DNA of 58,518 bases, taken from contig JBBKWH010000047.1 of the NCBI GenBank assembly GCA_037968855.1, forward strand, positions 1 through 58,518, in the 5' to 3' direction. Every line of letters starts with the position of its first letter. Position 1 is the first letter of the stretch. The DNA comes from JBBKWH01 sp037968855. GTDB taxonomy: Bacteria > Pseudomonadota > Gammaproteobacteria > Pseudomonadales > Moraxellaceae. Position numbers and translations under genes: made by a program. Below, one piece after another: positions 1 through 7,558 of the stretch. A model generated the notes under the pieces. The model searched no databases. It worked only from the letters and a program-made list of their open reading frames with translations, and was not told the origin of the DNA.

Positions 1-136
1 GGAGCACCAACCCAAACACGCCTTACGACTCGAAAAACTCTGGCAACTCAAACTGATCATGGGCAAAAACAGCAAAATTGCCCGCAAAAAAGATAAGCAT
101 CCCGACATGGATTTTGCGCCACGTCAGTTTGATTAA
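1..136 (+). CDS. C-terminal fragment of an unidentified protein
   Basis: An open frame enters from the left edge and stops with TAA at 134-136, giving about 44 C-terminal residues. The tail is very basic in its middle (GKNSKIARKKDKH) and ends in FAPRQFD. I do not recognise the family from this fragment. The reductase gene starts 47 bases downstream on the same strand, so the two could be cotranscribed. The reading frame is continuous and stops cleanly; the function is unknown. Confidence 0.55.
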   Translation, partial: EHQPKHALRLEKLWQLKLIMGKNSKIARKKDKHPDMDFAPRQFD

Positions 137-182
137 CACCACTTACCCCAGCACATCCGCACTGCCGTAGGAGCTTAACACC

Positions 183-1037
183 ATGAAGATCGCATTTTTG
201 GGGATGGGACTCATGGGCAGTCGGATGAGTAGTCGGCTGCTACAGGCTGGCCATGCGGTCTGTGTCTGGAATCGTACTGACTCTGCCTGCCAACCGCTGA
301 TCGACCAAGGTGCACAGGCCCTCGTAGACTGGTCCATGCTGGATCAAGTCGAGGTGATTGCCCTATGTTTGGCCGATGACACCGCCGTGCAGTCGGTAGC
401 GTCGCAAGTCATCCCGCAATTGCATGACGGGCAGATAGTGGTGGACTTTTCTAGCATCTCTGTACCTCTCACCCGTATGCTGGCCATGCAAACAGAGCAA
501 CAAGGTGCCACGTGGATTGATGCGCCCGTCTCAGGTGGTGTCATGGGTGCAGAGCAAGGCAGTTTGGTGATTTTTGCCGGTGGTGATGCACAAGCGATAG
601 CACAATTGCAGCCCATGTTCGATGCACTGGCACAACGTGTCACGCGAATGGGCGACAGCGGCAGCGGTCAGGTCAGCAAAATTTGTAATCAGTTAATCGT
701 GGCCGCCACCAGTACTTTAATCGCCGAGGCCGTCAGTCTGGCAGAACACGCCGGTGTCGATGCAACGTTACTCGCCCCTGCACTCGCTGGAGGCTTTGCC
801 GACTCAAAGCCGTTTCAAATTTTGGCCCCACGGATGGCCAGCCGTCAGTTTGAACCCGTGCAATGGAAAGTCCGTACTTTAGATAAAGATTTGAGCAATG
901 CCTTAATGCTGGCCGATATGCTTGGCATTGATATTCCTGTCGCAAAACTAGCCCAACAACGCCTGCACCAACATGCCGAGGCCGGACATGCTGATGCTGA
1001 TTTGGCCAGTGTGATTCATCAGATTATGCCAGACTAA
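183..1037 (+). CDS. NAD(P)-dependent beta-hydroxyacid dehydrogenase, tartronate semialdehyde reductase-like
   Basis: Cytosolic oxidoreductase of the 3-hydroxyisobutyrate dehydrogenase/GlxR family, 284 residues, the usual length. The N-terminus carries the Rossmann motif GMGLMG (residues 7-12). The substrate signature DAPVSGG is at 113-119 and the catalytic lysine is K166 in QVSKICNQ. The stretch VDFSSIS and the C-terminal GGFADSK resemble E. coli GlxR, which reduces tartronate semialdehyde to glycerate. Hydroxypyruvate isomerase, which acts on the isomer of that substrate, lies two genes away and supports this reading. The start is a well-placed ATG behind AGGAG. The gene converges on the next one and overlaps its stop by 4 bases. 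The family is sure; the substrate is inferred. Confidence 0.85.
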   Translation: MKIAFLGMGLMGSRMSSRLLQAGHAVCVWNRTDSACQPLIDQGAQALVDWSMLDQVEVIALCLADDTAVQSVASQVIPQLHDGQIVVDFSSISVPLTRMLAMQTEQQGATWIDAPVSGGVMGAEQGSLVIFAGGDAQAIAQLQPMFDALAQRVTRMGDSGSGQVSKICNQLIVAATSTLIAEAVSLAEHAGVDATLLAPALAGGFADSKPFQILAPRMASRQFEPVQWKVRTLDKDLSNALMLADMLGIDIPVAKLAQQRLHQHAEAGHADADLASVIHQIMPD

Positions 1038-1837
1038 GCTGTTTTTGCAGATGTCGCCATGGACTTTGCGCTCGCAGACAGCCCTGCATACATCGACGTA
1101 ATTTCGTCCATTTCTTTTAATAGCAGCTCACAGTTGGCCTCTAAAACACGCAGTAATGGTTTAGGCTGGCTAAAAATATGCTGGGCAAAATTCCAACGTA
1201 CCTCTACGTCCTGCAAGCGTTTACGAATTTCTGGCGTATTTTTAGGATTTTTTTTGAGATCAACCAAGGCCTGACTAAATGCAGAAATCGCCTGTTGATA
1301 AGTTTGAGGATCGTTTTTTTGATCGCGTGCAGCATAAAGCAGCACAATCCGCTGACTCAACATACGCTGCCGACCACTGACCGCAATAGTTTTGGACAAG
1401 ACATTGGAGGACTGATGCTGAGCCGTTAATTGCTGAACAACGGTTTCAGCACGCTGTAAGATTTTCTCGGCCAGCACTAACAGATCTTTTTGCTTTTGTG
1501 GCATGGGTGAAGACCGCAAAAACGCCTGATATATTTGCCACTGCTCAGTTAATGCAACCAAGCTCACTTGAGCCTGTTGGCCATGTACTTGATCATAAAC
1601 TCTTAACTCTTTTAAATTATCGTCAAAGCGCTGCATCGCTTGCTCCATCTGCGTTTGTTGAACAGAAACAAATGCTTTTTGGGCTAACAAAGACCAATTT
1701 TTAGCCATGCGCTGACTTAGCATGCGCTGCTGACCCGCTCGATTGACCGCCTCCCCCTCACTGATGGTTGCCCACGACAGACTTGAACACGCCAAAAACA
1801 GTGCAATACCCATTGCTAACCACTGACCGAATCGCAT
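1034..1837 (-). CDS. Secreted protein with type IV pilus chemotaxis transducer N-terminal (PilJ-type) domains
   Basis: A 267-residue protein starting at MRFGQW behind GGAG; upstream GTG and ATG codons are possible but have no ribosome site. The first 23 residues form a signal peptide (hydrophobic core LAMGIALFLACSS, then SWA). The mature part has two copies of a PilJ-type motif, AGQQRMLSQRMAK near the N-terminus and SGRQRMLSQRIVL about 120 residues later, as in the periplasmic sensor part of PilJ and NarX-like receptors. No membrane anchor, HAMP, methyl-accepting or kinase domain follows, so this is a free periplasmic or secreted sensor module. In PilJ this domain senses ligands or pilus state; the ligand and partner here are unknown. 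It converges with the reductase gene. Confidence 0.75.
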   Translation of the reverse strand: MRFGQWLAMGIALFLACSSLSWATISEGEAVNRAGQQRMLSQRMAKNWSLLAQKAFVSVQQTQMEQAMQRFDDNLKELRVYDQVHGQQAQVSLVALTEQWQIYQAFLRSSPMPQKQKDLLVLAEKILQRAETVVQQLTAQHQSSNVLSKTIAVSGRQRMLSQRIVLLYAARDQKNDPQTYQQAISAFSQALVDLKKNPKNTPEIRKRLQDVEVRWNFAQHIFSQPKPLLRVLEANCELLLKEMDEITSMYAGLSASAKSMATSAKTA

Positions 1838-2193
1838 TTTTTGCTCCATGTCTAATCTCACATACTGCTGATATGATCGTTATGCATTTTTGGTGCACAC
1901 CCTCAGTTACAGATCACATAAAAGCAATAATTAAGCCAAGCTACACAAAGCCTCAAAAAAAAGCCTACCAGTTCAATTTTTGTGAATCAGCACCTCGATC
2001 AATGCACCAGCAGGATAAAACCAGACAGCGACCGCAGACTCTTTTTGATATGCTCTGCACCATGTCTTATGCATCATCTTTGGATTTGATGTCATCAAGA
2101 TTGCATCTACACGAAGCAGCGTATGGGTGTGGCGCACATCCCTCAATCTCACGTGCTTGCTTTTTTCATCACTTAAATACTGATCAACTCACT
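1838..2193. other. Gene-free stretch between PilJ-domain gene and hyi
   Basis: This divergent intergenic region is about 355 bases. An open frame continuous with hyi runs through it, but the translation does not look like a protein extension, because hydroxypyruvate isomerases begin at the methionine at 2194. Apart from the short palindrome at 2086-2098 I see no RNA gene, terminator or repeat. It presumably holds both promoters. Confidence 0.4.
2086..2098. promoter_or_regulatory. Perfect 6-1-6 palindrome, possible operator upstream of hyi
   Basis: TTGATG-T-CATCAA is a perfect inverted repeat about 95 bases before the hyi start, in the divergent region. Its size fits a dimeric regulator half-site pair, but a palindrome this short can arise by chance and no regulator gene is adjacent. 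Confidence 0.25.
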
Positions 2194-2982
2194 ATGCTGA
2201 AATTTTCTGCCAATCTATCCATGCTGTTTTGTGAATATCCGCTGTTAGAGCGCTTTGCAATTGCCCGACAATTTGGATTTGATGCAGTTGAAATTCAGTT
2301 TCCCTATGACACCGATGTGCTTAAAATCAAAGCCGAACTCGACAAACACCAACTCAAACTGGTGTTAATCAATCTACCTGCTGGCGACTTAATGCAAGGT
2401 GGAAATGGTCTGGCGGGTGTACCAGGTCGAGAGCATCTGTTTCGTCAGGCTTTGTTTGAAGGTCTGCATATTGCGCGTGCGCTTGACGTGCCGACCATTA
2501 ATATTTTGGCCGGTCGCCAACCGATTGATGCAGATCTACTGCCCTGCCTAGAAACCCTAGCCGCCAATTTGCGTTATGCCGTACGAGAATGCATTGCCGA
2601 TGGCATCCAACCGGTGATTGAAGCGATTAATAACAAAGATATGCCGCGCTTTTTGATTCAAGACATTGCCCAAATGCAAGAAATGCGTGAAGCCGTTGGG
2701 ATGCCCGAACTCAAAATGCAATACGACTGCTACCACATGGCCATGATGGGTGAAGATATCGCTGATGGCTTGGCACAAAACCTACCCGATATTGGTCATA
2801 TTCAATTTGCCGACTATCCACATCGGCATGAACCCGATACAGGTGACATTAATTTTGCAGAAATTTTTGAAGTGATTAGCCAAAGTGACTACCAAGGCTG
2901 GTGTGGTGCAGAATATCGACCCTCAAAAACCACCACCGCAACACTAGGCTGGATGGCGCGTTATCAAGATCAACAACGATAA
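2194..2982 (+). CDS. hyi: Hydroxypyruvate isomerase
   Basis: Cytosolic TIM-barrel isomerase that interconverts hydroxypyruvate and tartronate semialdehyde in glyoxylate metabolism. From the ATG at 2194 it has 262 residues, matching E. coli Hyi (258) end to end: LKFSANLSMLFCEYP at the start, NLPAGD near 70, the catalytic glutamate in VIEAINNKDMP, metal-binding QYDCYHM, and ADYPHRHEPDTGDINF, then the second glutamate in CGAEYRP. There is no clear Shine-Dalgarno sequence, so the start rests on family alignment. The GlxR-like reductase at 183-1037 would act next in the pathway. No glyoxylate carboligase gene (gcl) is in the window. Confidence 0.9.
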   Translation: MLKFSANLSMLFCEYPLLERFAIARQFGFDAVEIQFPYDTDVLKIKAELDKHQLKLVLINLPAGDLMQGGNGLAGVPGREHLFRQALFEGLHIARALDVPTINILAGRQPIDADLLPCLETLAANLRYAVRECIADGIQPVIEAINNKDMPRFLIQDIAQMQEMREAVGMPELKMQYDCYHMAMMGEDIADGLAQNLPDIGHIQFADYPHRHEPDTGDINFAEIFEVISQSDYQGWCGAEYRPSKTTTATLGWMARYQDQQR

Positions 2983-2995
2983 GACGCAAGACAGC

Positions 2996-3577
2996 TTATT
3001 GGGATTTTTTCTTAAATAGCCGCTGGAGCAACTGACTGGGTGGTCCAGCAGGCAAACGAACCGTCACCGTTCTAGACAGAATGTCATGCAATGCCAAATG
3101 CTTTTCATTGATCAACGCAAACACATAGTTAAACACGAAGCCGACCATAAAACTCATGGTCAGCGCAATTGGTGTCCGATGCACCAGATAGCCGATCAAG
3201 GCGCAAATGGTTGGCAAGATACAAGCGCAAGCGCAACGAATAATGGACAAGCGCCAATCTAATAAATAGCCATCAACACGGATGGTCTTTAATCGCCACG
3301 TCTGCATGCCCAAGGTCTGGCCAGTTCGACGCCAAAACATGCCATAGAACCACCACGTCACCGCCACAAAAGACGGAAACAACACAAAATGACGGTAAGC
3401 ATCTGACAGTTTGCCTGCCTGACCGGTTTGAACCACTTGAGAGGATGTACCAATGATGATGAGTGCAGTACCCACCAGCGCAATTAGCGCCAAAACCAAA
3501 AGTCCGTCATAAACGACAGCGCTTAGACGGATCAATGGGCCTGCAATCACAGGACGTTCAGCTTTGATATCTGGCAT
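2996..3577 (-). CDS. RDD family membrane protein
   Basis: A 193-residue inner-membrane protein. The N-terminus has the RDD arrangement RLSAVVYDGLLVLALIALV (first membrane segment with the arginine and aspartate). A second segment lies around LFPSFVAVTWWFYGMFW, followed by RRTGQTLGMQTWRLKT, the typical loop, and two further hydrophobic segments. RDD proteins are mostly uncharacterised; some relatives are linked to Na+ or Li+/H+ exchange, which I do not claim here. It converges with hyi, with only 13 bases between the stops. Confidence 0.85.
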   Translation of the reverse strand: MPDIKAERPVIAGPLIRLSAVVYDGLLVLALIALVGTALIIIGTSSQVVQTGQAGKLSDAYRHFVLFPSFVAVTWWFYGMFWRRTGQTLGMQTWRLKTIRVDGYLLDWRLSIIRCACACILPTICALIGYLVHRTPIALTMSFMVGFVFNYVFALINEKHLALHDILSRTVTVRLPAGPPSQLLQRLFKKKSQ

Positions 3578-3687
3578 GGCAATCGCATCCTAGAACTGTC
3601 TAGCAAACTGATAATCATCATCAACTTGCAGACTAGACACGTTGTCTTTGCAGACGCTGCAAACATGGTTAGTTTGCAAGAATTAGG

Positions 3688-3764
3688 TGGTGCGCCCGGA
3701 GAGATTCGAACTCCCGACCCCCAAGTTCGTAGCCTGGTGCTCTATCCAACTGAGCTACGAGCGC
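3688..3764 (-). tRNA. tRNA-Arg(ACG)
   Basis: The complement folds as a 77-base tRNA. It has a 7-bp acceptor stem (GCGCUCG with CGGGCGC, one U-G pair), D-arm AGCUCAGUUGGAUAGAGC, anticodon arm CCAGG-CUACGAA-CUUGG with anticodon ACG, and a T-arm with GUUCGAAUC. CCA is encoded. A34 would be edited to inosine by TadA to read CGU, CGC and CGA. It has its own strong promoter. Confidence 0.97.
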
Positions 3765-3780
3765 ATCGTTTGAGTCGCGC

Positions 3781-3809
3781 ATTCTAAAGATCAGTTTGCG
3801 TTTCGTCAA
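3781..3809 (-). promoter_or_regulatory. Sigma-70 promoter of tRNA-Arg
   Basis: On the minus strand TTGACG is followed by exactly 17 bases and TAGAAT. A G+C-rich stretch (GCGCGAC) follows just after the -10 box, as at stringently controlled stable-RNA promoters. The distance to the tRNA 5' end is about 16 bases. Confidence 0.8.
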
Positions 3810-3872
3810 GTTTTTTTTGATTTTATTTATTTGGCTGCGTTGTGGCATATCCAAACAAACATCATCAAAAAG

Positions 3873-3963
3873 TGGCGGTGAGGGAGGGATTCGAACCCTC
3901 GGTAGGGGATAAGCCTACACTCCCTTAGCAGGGGAGCACCTTAAGCCACTCGGCCACCTCACC
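3873..3963 (-). tRNA. tRNA-Ser(GCU)
   Basis: The complement folds as a 91-base class II tRNA. It starts GGUGAGGUGGCCGAGUGG, has anticodon arm CUCCC-CUGCUAA-GGGAG (anticodon GCU), a long variable arm (UGUAGGCUUAUCCCCUACC region), a T-arm with GGUUCGAAUCC, and an encoded CCA. It reads AGC and AGU. Confidence 0.97.
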
Positions 3964-3974
3964 ACGAGGCGGCC

Positions 3975-4003
3975 ATCTTACAAAAAGTATGACCGCTTCA
4001 CAA
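3975..4003 (-). promoter_or_regulatory. Sigma-70 promoter of tRNA-Ser
   Basis: On the minus strand TTGTGA, 17 bases, then TAAGAT, followed by a G+C-rich discriminator (GGCCGCC), about 11 bases before the mature tRNA 5' end. The spacing and discriminator match the neighbouring tRNA promoters. Confidence 0.7.
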
Positions 4004-4079
4004 GCCCTGATCGATTAAATATCCATCAGGTCGATCAATATATCGCAAAAATAACCAGAATACTGATCGATACGGCGAT

Positions 4080-4421
4080 TTATGGCGTTTCTGCCTCCGG
4101 TACTACTGCCGGTACTGCTGGTATGGCATCAGGTGTCACTGCGCGCGGAACAACAGGATTACCAGACACTGCGTTTTTGCGCGCCATCTCTGCATTGGCT
4201 TTGTTATCACCCACCTGTTCGTTCAGATCGTCCAACATACTGTCTGGATCTGCAAGATCGACATCCTGCTCTAAACGCTGCATATACAAGTCATTTTCGC
4301 TGACGTGGTCGTTGACGACATCGGGCACTTTGGCTGACTCTTTTGGGTCGCGATCGCAACCACTACTTGCTGCAATTGTAATTGCCATCGCAGCAAACCA
4401 CATTACGGATGTTTTTTTCAT
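4080..4421 (-). CDS. Small putative lipoprotein
   Basis: A 113-residue protein with a lipoprotein signal: MKK, a hydrophobic core (VMWFAAMAITIAA) and lipobox SSGC with the cysteine at 22. The mature part is acidic and low in complexity (DLADPDSMLDDLNEQ), ending in a proline- and valine-rich tail with the repeat IPAVPAVVPE. GAGGA lies 8 bases before the ATG. I recognise no family. The D after the lipobox cysteine (CDRD) would, by the E. coli +2 rule, favour retention in the inner membrane, though that rule is not universal. Confidence 0.7.
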   Translation of the reverse strand: MKKTSVMWFAAMAITIAASSGCDRDPKESAKVPDVVNDHVSENDLYMQRLEQDVDLADPDSMLDDLNEQVGDNKANAEMARKNAVSGNPVVPRAVTPDAIPAVPAVVPEAETP

Positions 4422-4643
4422 TCATAGGTCCTCAGGGTAACGCTAGGATATCTTTAATCCCGACAGTGAGACTTCCAATTGTCGCACACAGTTGATCATT
4501 GATAATTCTCATCCCGACGACAAGCATCTCTAGCGCCAAGGTCGCTCAGCGGCCTAACGACCAGATAAATGGCTACTGGTTCACACTAAATCACTCTTTT
4601 ATGCATTTTTTTTAATCAAAAACTCTTTTCAGCTTTTTTTTGG

Positions 4644-4680
4644 CCAAAAAAAAATCCCATCAGCGTACTGATAGGATTTT
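4644..4680 (-). terminator. Rho-independent terminator of tRNA-Leu(CAG)
   Basis: On the minus strand the hairpin AATCCTATCAG - UACG - CUGAUGGGAUU (11 bp with one G-U) is followed by a run of U. It begins about 10 bases after the tRNA 3' end. Confidence 0.85.
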
Positions 4681-4686
4681 TAAATT

Positions 4687-4771
<85 letters not shown>

Positions 4772-4786
4772 GTGTCGTGGACAAAG

Positions 4787-4815
4787 ATTCTAAAGAAGAT
4801 CATTTTTGACGTCAA
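4787..4815 (-). promoter_or_regulatory. Sigma-70 promoter of tRNA-Leu(CAG)
   Basis: On the minus strand TTGACG, exactly 17 bases, TAGAAT. The two boxes are identical to those of the tRNA-Arg promoter 1 kb away. The -10 box lies about 16 bases before the tRNA. Confidence 0.8.
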
Positions 4816-5004
4816 TATACTTTTTGGTTTTTTTAGTACATCAATCCTTTTGATCGTGCATGTTTCAACACATTTGATAATCTTTTGATAATCTATAGTC
4901 TCAATGTGTATCGTTCCAACAGATTGTTGGTCTATCACCGATTCGACCAGTCCTATGCCTGTGCTAGACTGCTTTAAAACCTTTAAGACCTGATACGAGC
5001 CCAT

Positions 5005-7341
5005 ATGTCTTGGCAAGATCCAGAAGCAGCTTCAGAAGCTGAACGTTACGAATCCCCTATTCCTAGCCGTGTGTTGATCGCTCAGGTGATCGAAGCCGCT
5101 GCGACGCCGCAATCACATCTCGATTTGGTGGCACATTTTACTTTAGATACACCCGATGGCATCGAAGCCCTGAACAGACGCCTCAATGCCATGGTGCGTG
5201 ATGGCCAATTGGTCCCTACCGATGATTACCCGCAACGCTATCGTCCGATTTTGGATAGTGACTTGCTGGTCGGCAAGGTGCAATCGCATGCCAATGGTTT
5301 TGGTTTTGTCTTGCTCGACAATGCTGCTGACTTGTTTTTGACTGAACGCGAAATGCGTTTGGTGTTTAACGGTGACGTGGTGCAAGCCCGTGCCACCGGC
5401 AGTGATCGTCGCGGTCGGATGATGGGTCGGATTGTCAAAGTATTAGAGCGCCATCAGCATGAGTTGATTGGTCATGTGGCCAAGGTTGATGGCGAATACT
5501 TTATTCAGCCCGCCATTCCAAACGCGCATCAGCCGATTGCCATGGAACCAGAGCAGATTGCAGCGGCAGACTTAAAAGTCGGCGACTCGGCCTTGGTCAA
5601 AATTGACGAATGGGCCACGCGCGAAGAATATGCCAACGGTCATATTGTCAAATCACTGGCCGATCAAGCCGACACCCAACTGATTATTCCGGCCACCTTG
5701 CTCGACTACGATATTCCGCATGAGTTTAGCGACGAAGTCATGGCTGAAACTGCACGCTATCACGAGCCAACCGAAGCTGAGCGTCAAGGCCGAACCGATT
5801 TACGCGACTTGCCGTTGGTGACCATTGACGGTTTAGATGCGCGTGACTTTGATGATGCAGTGTTTGCCGAGAAACGCGCTGGGGGTGGTTTTCGCTTGGT
5901 CGTGGCGATTGCTGATGTGAGCTTTTATGTTCGCCCCAATATGGCCTTGGACGAAGAAGCGCAAGCACGCGGTACATCGGTGTACTTTCCGAATCATGTG
6001 GTGCCGATGTTGCCAGAAGCCTTGTCGAACGGATTGTGTTCGCTCAAACCAAATGTTGATCGACTGTGTATGGTCTGCGATATGACGTTGTCGCGCGCTG
6101 GTCGTGTGACCGGTTATCAGTTCTATCAGTCTGTAATGCATTCACAAGCACGTCTGACCTACGATCAAGTGGCCGAGTATTTGGGCGGCGATGACGATGC
6201 GGTGCCACAAAATCCAGCGGTGCGTAAATCACTCGCCACCTTGTACCAAATGTTTAATGTGCTGCAAGGCGTGCGCGCAGAACGGGGTGCGATGGAGTTT
6301 GAGACTACCGAAACCTATATGACCTTTGATGAGATGGGCGCGATTACTGCCATCAAACCACGTGGTCGTAATGATGCACACAAGTTGATTGAAGAGTGCA
6401 TGTTGCTGGCTAACGTCAGTGCAGCAGACTATGCCCTCAAAAACGAACTGCTGGTGCTGTATCGTAACCACGAATCACCTGACTCGACCCGCACCCAACG
6501 TGTACGTGATTTTGTTCGTTTGATTGGTTTGGATTTCCCCGAAAAACCAACTCAAGCCGACTATCAATACATTATCGAAGCCACCCGCGAGCGCATTGAT
6601 GCCCCGAGCATCCACATGGTCTTGCTGCGCTCGATGATGCAGGCATTTTATGGCCCAGAAAATCTTGGTCACTATGGCTTGGCCTATGAGTCATACACTC
6701 ACTTCACCTCGCCAATTCGTCGTTATCCTGACTTGCTGCTGCATCGTGCCATTCGTGCGCATTTAGACGGCAAGCCACAACCAATTGACGATGTTGAACT
6801 GGAAAACTCTGGTATTCGTTACTCACAAACCGAGCGTCGTGCCGACGAAGCCTCGCGCGCGGTGATGAGCTGGCTGAAATGCCACTATATGCAGCAGCAT
6901 ATGGGCGAAGAGTTTGATGGGGTGATTACGGGTGTGATGGAATTTGGCTTCTTTGTCACCCTCACCGAGTTGTATGTCGATGGTTTGGTGCATGTCAAAA
7001 ACATGGGCGACGACTTTTTTGAGTTTGACGCAGCCAGCCAAACCCTTAACGGTAAGCGTCACGGGCAAAAATTTGCGCTTGGCGATAAAGTACGGGTCAA
7101 GGTGGCCGGTGTCAGTCTAGAAGATCGTAAGATCGACTTTGAAATGATGCGCCAACTGTCCAGTGCCGGTCGTGCCGTGCGCAGTCGCGCACCACGCACC
7201 CAAGCCGCTCAAGGTGGCACTGGCCCTGCGGCCAAGGCAAGCGACACCGCGAGCAAGCCCAAAGCTCGCCGCAAACCGGCCAGCAAAAAACCCAAAGCCG
7301 GTAAGCCAAGCAGCACACCGAAAAAGAAAAAGGCGACTTAA
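5005..7341 (+). CDS. rnr: Ribonuclease R
   Basis: A processive 3'-5' exoribonuclease that degrades structured RNA, acting in mRNA and rRNA decay and tmRNA-linked quality control. 778 residues. Domains in order: an N-terminal helix-turn-helix region (about 20-90), cold-shock-type domains (about 95-240), the RNB catalytic domain with the conserved aspartates in TIDGLDARDFDDAV (about 274-287), and an S1 domain (about 635-720). The C-terminal tail is rich in K, A and P (RRKPASKKPKAGK). ATG 5005 fits the family N-terminus. RNase R often clusters with rlmB, but here rlmB is 33 kb away. A strong terminator follows. Confidence 0.95.
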   Translation: MSWQDPEAASEAERYESPIPSRVLIAQVIEAAATPQSHLDLVAHFTLDTPDGIEALNRRLNAMVRDGQLVPTDDYPQRYRPILDSDLLVGKVQSHANGFGFVLLDNAADLFLTEREMRLVFNGDVVQARATGSDRRGRMMGRIVKVLERHQHELIGHVAKVDGEYFIQPAIPNAHQPIAMEPEQIAAADLKVGDSALVKIDEWATREEYANGHIVKSLADQADTQLIIPATLLDYDIPHEFSDEVMAETARYHEPTEAERQGRTDLRDLPLVTIDGLDARDFDDAVFAEKRAGGGFRLVVAIADVSFYVRPNMALDEEAQARGTSVYFPNHVVPMLPEALSNGLCSLKPNVDRLCMVCDMTLSRAGRVTGYQFYQSVMHSQARLTYDQVAEYLGGDDDAVPQNPAVRKSLATLYQMFNVLQGVRAERGAMEFETTETYMTFDEMGAITAIKPRGRNDAHKLIEECMLLANVSAADYALKNELLVLYRNHESPDSTRTQRVRDFVRLIGLDFPEKPTQADYQYIIEATRERIDAPSIHMVLLRSMMQAFYGPENLGHYGLAYESYTHFTSPIRRYPDLLLHRAIRAHLDGKPQPIDDVELENSGIRYSQTERRADEASRAVMSWLKCHYMQQHMGEEFDGVITGVMEFGFFVTLTELYVDGLVHVKNMGDDFFEFDAASQTLNGKRHGQKFALGDKVRVKVAGVSLEDRKIDFEMMRQLSSAGRAVRSRAPRTQAAQGGTGPAAKASDTASKPKARRKPASKKPKAGKPSSTPKKKKAT

Positions 7342-7362
7342 TCGACTCACGCTTGCGATCAG

Positions 7363-7396
7363 ACGGGATGACCACAGTGTCATCCCGTTTGCGTTT
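7363..7396 (+). terminator. Rho-independent terminator after rnr
   Basis: Perfect 10-bp stem ACGGGATGAC - CACAGT - GTCATCCCGT followed by TTGCGTTT, 20 bases after the rnr stop. Confidence 0.75.
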
Positions 7397-7558
7397 AAGG
7401 CCGAGTCTGTATGAATTATAGACAAAAATAAAATGCTTCACTCAACGCCTTAAAGCATGCTCATCCTGCAAAATAAACCACTGTTTATAGCCATTACCCT
7501 TGTAACTGACCTTGATTGGCCGTATCTCTAAGGGATTCGATTCAATAGGTTTGTGCTC

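Noticed and set aside
1768..2193. N-terminal extension of hydroxypyruvate isomerase by about 142 residues
   Set aside because: The frame is open by chance. The family N-terminus begins at 2194, and the upstream translation shows no domain or signal peptide.
4082..4440. Plus-strand open frames over the small lipoprotein
   Set aside because: They lack ribosome sites and recognisable features; the minus frame has a lipobox and a Shine-Dalgarno.
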